Shown: piece by piece, positions 36,428 through 40,786 of the stretch
Layout: each line of letters opens with the position of its first letter
Position numbering within the stretch: the first letter of the stretch is position 1
Assembly (NCBI GenBank): GCA_021154325.1
Contig: JAJKIR010000190.1
Location: 1 to 40,786 of the forward strand
Length of the DNA: 40,786 nt
Reading direction: 5' to 3'
Source of the DNA: Gemmatimonas sp.
GTDB taxonomy: Bacteria > Gemmatimonadota > Gemmatimonadetes > Gemmatimonadales > Gemmatimonadaceae
The notes under the pieces: generated by a model
Databases searched by the model: none
What the model was told of the DNA's origin: nothing
Seen by the model: only the letters and a program-made list of their open reading frames with translations
Made by a program: the position numbers and the translations under genes

Positions 36428-37795
36428 CTAAGGCGTTTCCACCGCAGGCGCCTCGAGGCGTCGGCCTGCCATGGCATCGGCGACAGGAACTGATGCTCCG
36501 GGGCGATCGAACTCGCCGTCCCATCGGGCCATCACGACCGTTGCGAGGCAGTTGCCGAAGAGATTGATCGAGGTGCGCGCCATGTCCATCAAGGCGTCGA
36601 CGCCGAGAATGACGGCCACGGCCTGCAGCGGAAGATTGAACTGCGTCAAGGCGCCGGAGAGGATGACCAGCGACGCGCGCGGGACCGCCGCAACCCCTTT
36701 GCTCGTGAGCATCAGCGTCAGCATCATCACGAGCTGCGTCGAGATCGGCATGTTGATGCCCGCCGCCTGCGCGGCGAACACCGATGCGAGCGCGAGATAG
36801 AGCGTGCTGCCGTCGAGGTTGAACGAGTAGCCGGTGGGCAGCACGAAGGCGACGATCCTGCGCGGAACGCCTAACGCCTCCATCCGTTCCATTGCCAGCG
36901 GAAGGGCCGCCTCCGAGGACGCAGTCGTGAACGCAATCAGCCAGGGCTCGCGGACCGCACGGAGGAATCGGCCGATCGGCACGCGCGCGAAGATCATCAC
37001 GGGCACAAGCACCAGCAGCACGAAGATGACGAGCGCGCCATAGAGCGAGAGCACGAGAATGCCCAGGTTGCGCAGCACCCCGAGGCCGCTCGTCGAGATC
37101 GTGACGGCGATCGCGGCGCCGATACCGATCGGCGCGAACTTCATCACGATCCCGGTGAACTTGAACATCACCTCGGACAGGCTTTCACAAGCGCTCAACA
37201 TGAATGTCTTCGCGCGATCCTGCCGCACCTGCGACAGCGCGACGGCGAAGATGATCGAGAAGAAGACGATCTGCAGCACCTCGTTCTTCGTCGCCGCCTC
37301 GAAGAAGCTCTGGGGCACCGTGTGCTCGAGCACGCCGCTCAGTGTCGTCTGATTCGCGGCGAGCTGGGTTCCTTCGCGCGACGATGCCGCGCCGAGGTCG
37401 ACACCGCGCCCGGGCTTCACGACGTTCACCACGATCAGACCAACGGCGAGCGCCAGCGTCGTCACGACCTCGAAGTAGATGATCGACCGGAGCGCGAGCT
37501 TGCCCACCCTCTTCATGTCGTCGCCGTGACCGGCGATGCCCACGACCAGGGTTCCGAACAGCAGCGGCACGATCAAGGACTTGATCATGCGCAGGAAGAC
37601 GCTGGACAGCACGTTCAGATCGGTGGCCGCCCAACCGCGATGGGCTTCGCGCGCGCTTTCGGGGAAGAGCCAGCCGACCGCGATGCCAATCACCATCGAG
37701 ATGATGATCCACTGCGTCAGCGAGCCGCGCGAGCGGCGATGCGGCGGGGCCACGACGGCGCCGTTGGCCGCGAAGGGAACGTCGGAGTGCGCCAT
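36428..37795 (-). CDS. Dicarboxylate/amino-acid:cation symporter (DctA/GltP type)
   Basis: About 455 residues, eight membrane helices with two re-entrant hairpins. The serine-rich hairpin TTASSEAALPLAMERME, the helix 7 NLDGST motif (NMDGT in GltP) and the second hairpin TSKGVAAVPRAS are clear. Transports C4-dicarboxylates or Asp/Glu with H+ or Na+. The frame is open upstream, but the ATG at 37795 begins a plausible 35-residue cytoplasmic N-terminus. The fact that aspA is also in the window makes aspartate an attractive substrate, but that is speculation. Confidence 0.9.
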   Translation of the reverse strand: MAHSDVPFAANGAVVAPPHRRSRGSLTQWIIISMVIGIAVGWLFPESAREAHRGWAATDLNVLSSVFLRMIKSLIVPLLFGTLVVGIAGHGDDMKRVGKLALRSIIYFEVVTTLALAVGLIVVNVVKPGRGVDLGAASSREGTQLAANQTTLSGVLEHTVPQSFFEAATKNEVLQIVFFSIIFAVALSQVRQDRAKTFMLSACESLSEVMFKFTGIVMKFAPIGIGAAIAVTISTSGLGVLRNLGILVLSLYGALVIFVLLVLVPVMIFARVPIGRFLRAVREPWLIAFTTASSEAALPLAMERMEALGVPRRIVAFVLPTGYSFNLDGSTLYLALASVFAAQAAGINMPISTQLVMMLTLMLTSKGVAAVPRASLVILSGALTQFNLPLQAVAVILGVDALMDMARTSINLFGNCLATVVMARWDGEFDRPGASVPVADAMAGRRLEAPAVETP

Positions 37796-37815
37796 GGAGA
37801 ATTGTGGGAAGCCGC

Positions 37816-39327
37816 TCAGTCCTGGTCCGGCGACACCGGTGCGGTGCCGCGCCGAAGCGTGGAGTTCGAGAAGCCGTAAGCGAAGTAAATCACGAGCCCG
37901 ATGAGGAGCCACCAGCCGAACCGCTCCCAGGCCGAGCGTGGAAGGCCGTACATCGTGATCGCGCAAAGCGCCGCCCCGCCGAGACCGACCACCCAGACGA
38001 AAGGCACCCGGAATGGGCGCGGCCGATCAGGGTCCGTGTAGCGGAGGACGATCACGCCGATGCAGACGAGGACGAAAGCGAAAAGCGTCCCGATGTTGGT
38101 CAGATCGTACGTCTCATTCGCATCCCCGATGAGCGCCCACAGCGCGACGAAGATCCCGGTAATGATCGTCGTCACGTGCGGCACGCGGTGCTTCGCGCTG
38201 ACCTTCGCCGCCCAGCGTGGAAGGAGACCGTCGCGCGCCATCGCGAAGAAGATGCGCGGTTGGCCATACTGGAAGACGAGCAGCACCGCCGTCATCGAGA
38301 ACACCGCGCCGAGGGCGACGATCTTCGAGATCGCCGTCAGGCCGGTCGCGGAGAGGGCATACGAGAGCGGGTCCGCGGTCTTTCCGAGCTCGGAATACGG
38401 GACCATTCCGGTCAGCACGGCTCCGATGACGATGTAGATGACGGTACAGATGGCCAGCCCGCCAAGGATACCGATCGGCAGATTCCGCTGCGGATTCTTC
38501 GTCTCCTCGGCCGCCGTCGATATCGCGTCGAAGCCGATGTAGGCGAAGAAGACGATCGCCGCTCCCTGATGGATCCCGGTGAAGCCGTTAGGCGCGAAGG
38601 GCAAGTAGTTCGCCTTGTTGATGTGCGTCACCCCCATGACGATGAACAGGGCGAGCACGACGAGCTTCACGGCGACCATGATGTTATTCGCGCGCGCACT
38701 CTCCCGGACGCCCATGAGGAGCAACCAGGTGATGAGCATGACGATCGCGAATGCCGGCACGTTGATGAGGATCGCGAGTCCGCCGACGTGTGGCGCGGAG
38801 GCGAGGAGACCGTGCACTGCCGGATCAGAGCTGAGGAGTGCCGTCCGGTAGCCGGTGGTCAGCCAGGCGGGCAGCTGCAACCAGCCGCCAGTGAGCGTCT
38901 TGAAGTAGTCGCCCCAGGAGATCGCGACAGCGACGTTCCCGACGGCGTATTCGAGGATCAGATCCCAGCCGATGATCCAGGCGACGATCTCGCCCAGCGT
39001 TGCGTACGAGTAGGCGTACGCGCTCCCGGCTTGCGGAATCATGCTCGCCAGCTCGGCGTAGCAGAGGCCCGCGAGCGCGCAGGCGGCGCCGAGGAGGAGG
39101 AAGGAGAGGACGAGTGCCGGGCCGGCACCGAGGCGAACCACGTGCCCCGCTGCGTCGGTCTGTCCTGCGGCGGCCGAGCCGATCGCGCCAAAGATGCCGG
39201 CTCCGATCACCGCACCGATCGCCAGCATCACGAGGTCGCCGGCGCCCAGCGCGCGCTTCAGCGCGTTGGGGTGCTCGCCTTCGACCAGCAACTCGGCGAT
39301 CGGCTTTCGCGAGAAGAGAGATGGCAT
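37816..39327 (-). CDS. Amino acid permease (APC superfamily, cationic amino acid transporter type)
   Basis: 503 residues, about 12 membrane helices. The APC signature GDLVMLAIGAVIGAGIFGAIG lies in helix 1 and the conserved FFAYIGFDAISTAAEETKNPQRNLPIGI lies in the middle, typical of the CAT (YfnA-like) branch. Imports basic or neutral amino acids with a proton. ATG at 39327. It ends 20 nt before the symporter start, so both may be one transcript. Pro-Asn at 38586 sits in the GCCTAACG motif. Confidence 0.92.
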   Translation of the reverse strand: MPSLFSRKPIAELLVEGEHPNALKRALGAGDLVMLAIGAVIGAGIFGAIGSAAAGQTDAAGHVVRLGAGPALVLSFLLLGAACALAGLCYAELASMIPQAGSAYAYSYATLGEIVAWIIGWDLILEYAVGNVAVAISWGDYFKTLTGGWLQLPAWLTTGYRTALLSSDPAVHGLLASAPHVGGLAILINVPAFAIVMLITWLLLMGVRESARANNIMVAVKLVVLALFIVMGVTHINKANYLPFAPNGFTGIHQGAAIVFFAYIGFDAISTAAEETKNPQRNLPIGILGGLAICTVIYIVIGAVLTGMVPYSELGKTADPLSYALSATGLTAISKIVALGAVFSMTAVLLVFQYGQPRIFFAMARDGLLPRWAAKVSAKHRVPHVTTIITGIFVALWALIGDANETYDLTNIGTLFAFVLVCIGVIVLRYTDPDRPRPFRVPFVWVVGLGGAALCAITMYGLPRSAWERFGWWLLIGLVIYFAYGFSNSTLRRGTAPVSPDQD

Positions 39328-39379
39328 CTAGTGCGTGTTGAGGAGCGTAAATGGCATCCGGAGCAAAGCGAATGATCTA

Positions 39380-39452
39380 GCGCCTCTTGTTAGTAGCATA
39401 TCACTAACCAGAGGCGCCAGATCCTTCGTCGCTAACGCTCCTCAGGATGACA
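39380..39452. repeat. Hairpin plus half REP-like element after the pyrophosphatase gene
   Basis: gcgcctcttgttagt and actaaccagaggcgc form a 15-bp stem with one mismatch. It is followed by a half copy of the REP-like family, agatccttcgtcgctaacg...aggatgac (39420-39452), itself nearly palindromic. It fills the 133-nt gap and may terminate the pyrophosphatase transcript on the minus strand, although a U-run is missing. Confidence 0.6.
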
Positions 39453-39460
39453 GCAGTGGC

Positions 39461-40786
39461 CTAACGAGCGGGTACGCGCTCCGGCGTGGCCGCCGGAATC
39501 TCGGTTGGTGCCTCCGACTCGATGCGCATGCCGTAGAACGAACGGTAGACGAAGAAGAGTGCCGCGAGGAGGAAGAGGGCCGCCAGCACCAGCGTGAGCT
39601 GCACGCCGCGCGAGCTTGCCAGAGAAACCGCAAGTTCCACTGCCAAGAGGCCAAAGAGCGTCGTGAACTTGATGATCGGATTCATCGCAACCGACGACGT
39701 GTCCTTGAATGGATCGCCGACCGTATCGCCAACGACCGTTGCCGCGTGAAGGTCCGTGCCCTTCGCCTTCAGTTCCACCTCGACGATCTTCTTCGCGTTG
39801 TCCCACGCACCGCCGGCGTTGGCCATGAACACCGCCTGGAACAGCCCGAAGAGCGCGATCGAGACGAGATAGCCGATGAAGAAGTACGGCTCGACGAACG
39901 CGAACGCGAGCGTGGCGAAGAAGACGGTGAGGAAGATGTTGATCATCCCCTTCTGCGCGTACTGCGTGCAGATGGCAACGACTTTCTTCGAGTCGCTCAC
40001 CGACGCCTTGGTCGTGCCCTCGAGGCGAATGTTGGCCTTGATGAACTCCACTGCGCGGTAGGCGCCCGTGGTCACGGCTTGAATTGAGGCGCCCGTGAAC
40101 CAGTAGATCACCGCGCCACCCGTGATGAGGCCGAGCAGGAATGGTGGATGGAGCAGCGACAGGTTGGCGATGAGCTCCGGGCGGAGACGATCGGTCAGTG
40201 CGACGATGATCGAGAAGATCATGGTGGTCGCACCGACGACCGCCGTACCAATGAGCACCGGTTTTGCTGTCGCCTTGAAGGTGTTCCCCGCTCCGTCGTT
40301 CTCCTCGAGGAAGTGCTTCGCACGCTCGAACTCCACGTCGAATCCAAAGTCTCGCTTGACCTCGGCGCGCACGTTAGGCACTTCCTCGATCAGCGACAGC
40401 TCGTAAACCGACTGGGCGTTGTCCGTCACCGGGCCGTACGAATCCACCGCGATCGTCACGGGACCCATGCCGAGGAACCCGAAGGCGACGAGTCCGAAGG
40501 CGAACACCGCGGGCGCAATCATGAGGCTGCCCAAGCCAAGCGTGCTGACGCCGTAGCCGATCCCCATCAGGGCGACCATGACCAGGCCGAGCCAGAATGC
40601 GCTGAAGTTGCCCGCGACGAGGCCGGACAGGATGTTGAGCGAAGGCCCACCCTCGCGCGAGGATGTGACGACCTCACGAGTGTGGCGCGAATCCACCGAG
40701 GTGAAGACCTTCACAAACTCCGGAATGATCGCGCCGGCGAGCGTGCCGCAGGTGATCACGGTCGACAGCTTCCACCAGAGGCTGCC
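39461..40786 (-). CDS. hppA: Membrane-bound proton-translocating pyrophosphatase, C-terminal part
   Basis: Hydrolyses pyrophosphate and pumps H+ (or Na+) across the membrane. The frame runs from the right edge (GSLWWKLSTVITCGTL at the edge) to a TAG at 39461; the N-terminal part is outside the window. Recognised by SREGGPSLNILSGLVAG, DSYGPVTDNAQ and DTVGDPFKDTSS near the end, the family's Mg-PPi motifs. The GNTxxA position that separates K+-dependent (Ala) from K+-independent (Lys) types reads GNTFKATAKP here, with Lys, so K+-independent is likely. The stop codon TAG is part of a GCCTAACG motif (39459-39466). Confidence 0.95.
   Translation of the reverse strand, partial: GSLWWKLSTVITCGTLAGAIIPEFVKVFTSVDSRHTREVVTSSREGGPSLNILSGLVAGNFSAFWLGLVMVALMGIGYGVSTLGLGSLMIAPAVFAFGLVAFGFLGMGPVTIAVDSYGPVTDNAQSVYELSLIEEVPNVRAEVKRDFGFDVEFERAKHFLEENDGAGNTFKATAKPVLIGTAVVGATTMIFSIIVALTDRLRPELIANLSLLHPPFLLGLITGGAVIYWFTGASIQAVTTGAYRAVEFIKANIRLEGTTKASVSDSKKVVAICTQYAQKGMINIFLTVFFATLAFAFVEPYFFIGYLVSIALFGLFQAVFMANAGGAWDNAKKIVEVELKAKGTDLHAATVVGDTVGDPFKDTSSVAMNPIIKFTTLFGLLAVELAVSLASSRGVQLTLVLAALFLLAALFFVYRSFYGMRIESEAPTEIPAATPERVPAR

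Noticed and set aside
37804..39375. Long plus-strand open frame opposite the amino acid permease
   Set aside because: Antisense shadow, highly charged Arg/Asp/Glu translation without domains.

Overview
High-GC bacterial chromosome segment, probably from a soil-type Gemmatimonadota. This assignment is inferred from gene content, codon style and repeat style; no 16S gene is present. Nearly everything is ordinary single-copy chromosomal DNA with tightly packed, often overlapping genes. No phage, transposase, CRISPR array or integrated element was seen.

Layout. 1-5116 (minus): gmd and rmd (GDP-6-deoxyhexose synthesis) run into carB, which is cut by the left edge. 5203-5236: terminator of a ribosomal 'alpha' operon. 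5262-8694 (minus): rpmJ-rpsM-rpsK-rpsD-rpoA-rplQ, with rpmB unusually attached at the end. 8811-12075 (minus): smpB, a cell-wall amidase, pyrD and pyrF. 12214-12297 (plus): tRNA-Leu(CAG) with promoter and terminator. 12402-20115 (minus): PHP phosphoesterase, a PTR1-like reductase with an unknown Cys-rich partner, trxB, a metallo-beta-lactamase-fold hydrolase, a DUF4149-like membrane protein, an AhpD-like protein with an in-frame UGA, aspA, and an Rrf2 Fe-S-type regulator. 20120-25291 (minus): E1-alpha, E1-beta and E2 of a 2-oxoacid dehydrogenase complex with several small unknown proteins. 25302-27369 (minus): inositol-3-phosphate synthase plus a CDP-alcohol phosphatidyltransferase, which together suggest inositol phospholipid synthesis. 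28153-36174 (plus): serine hydrolase, two Na+/solute symporters, an A-type Fe-S carrier, a NagB-deacetylase fusion and a BadF-type sugar kinase, probably an amino-sugar or muropeptide salvage cluster. 36428-40786 (minus): dicarboxylate symporter, amino-acid permease and a proton-pumping pyrophosphatase cut by the right edge.

The main discovery candidate is the AhpD-like gene at 14988-15554. Its UGA falls exactly on the peroxidatic Cys of the CxxC motif (CxxU). A 7-bp hairpin with a G-starting loop follows at the distance expected of a bacterial SECIS element. Glu80, Cys92 and His99 keep the AhpD active-site spacing, and trxB lies three genes upstream. The gene is best read as a selenoprotein, not a pseudogene.

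The second is a dispersed octamer, GCCTAACG: 18 exact copies on both strands plus four copies of the 7-mer core. It forces rare TTA leucine codons and even forms two stop codons, so it looks selected as DNA (uptake-, Chi- or methylation-like signal). The intergenic spaces also carry two repeat families: REP-like hairpins and degenerate heptamer arrays, which in two places form inverted pairs around a hairpin.
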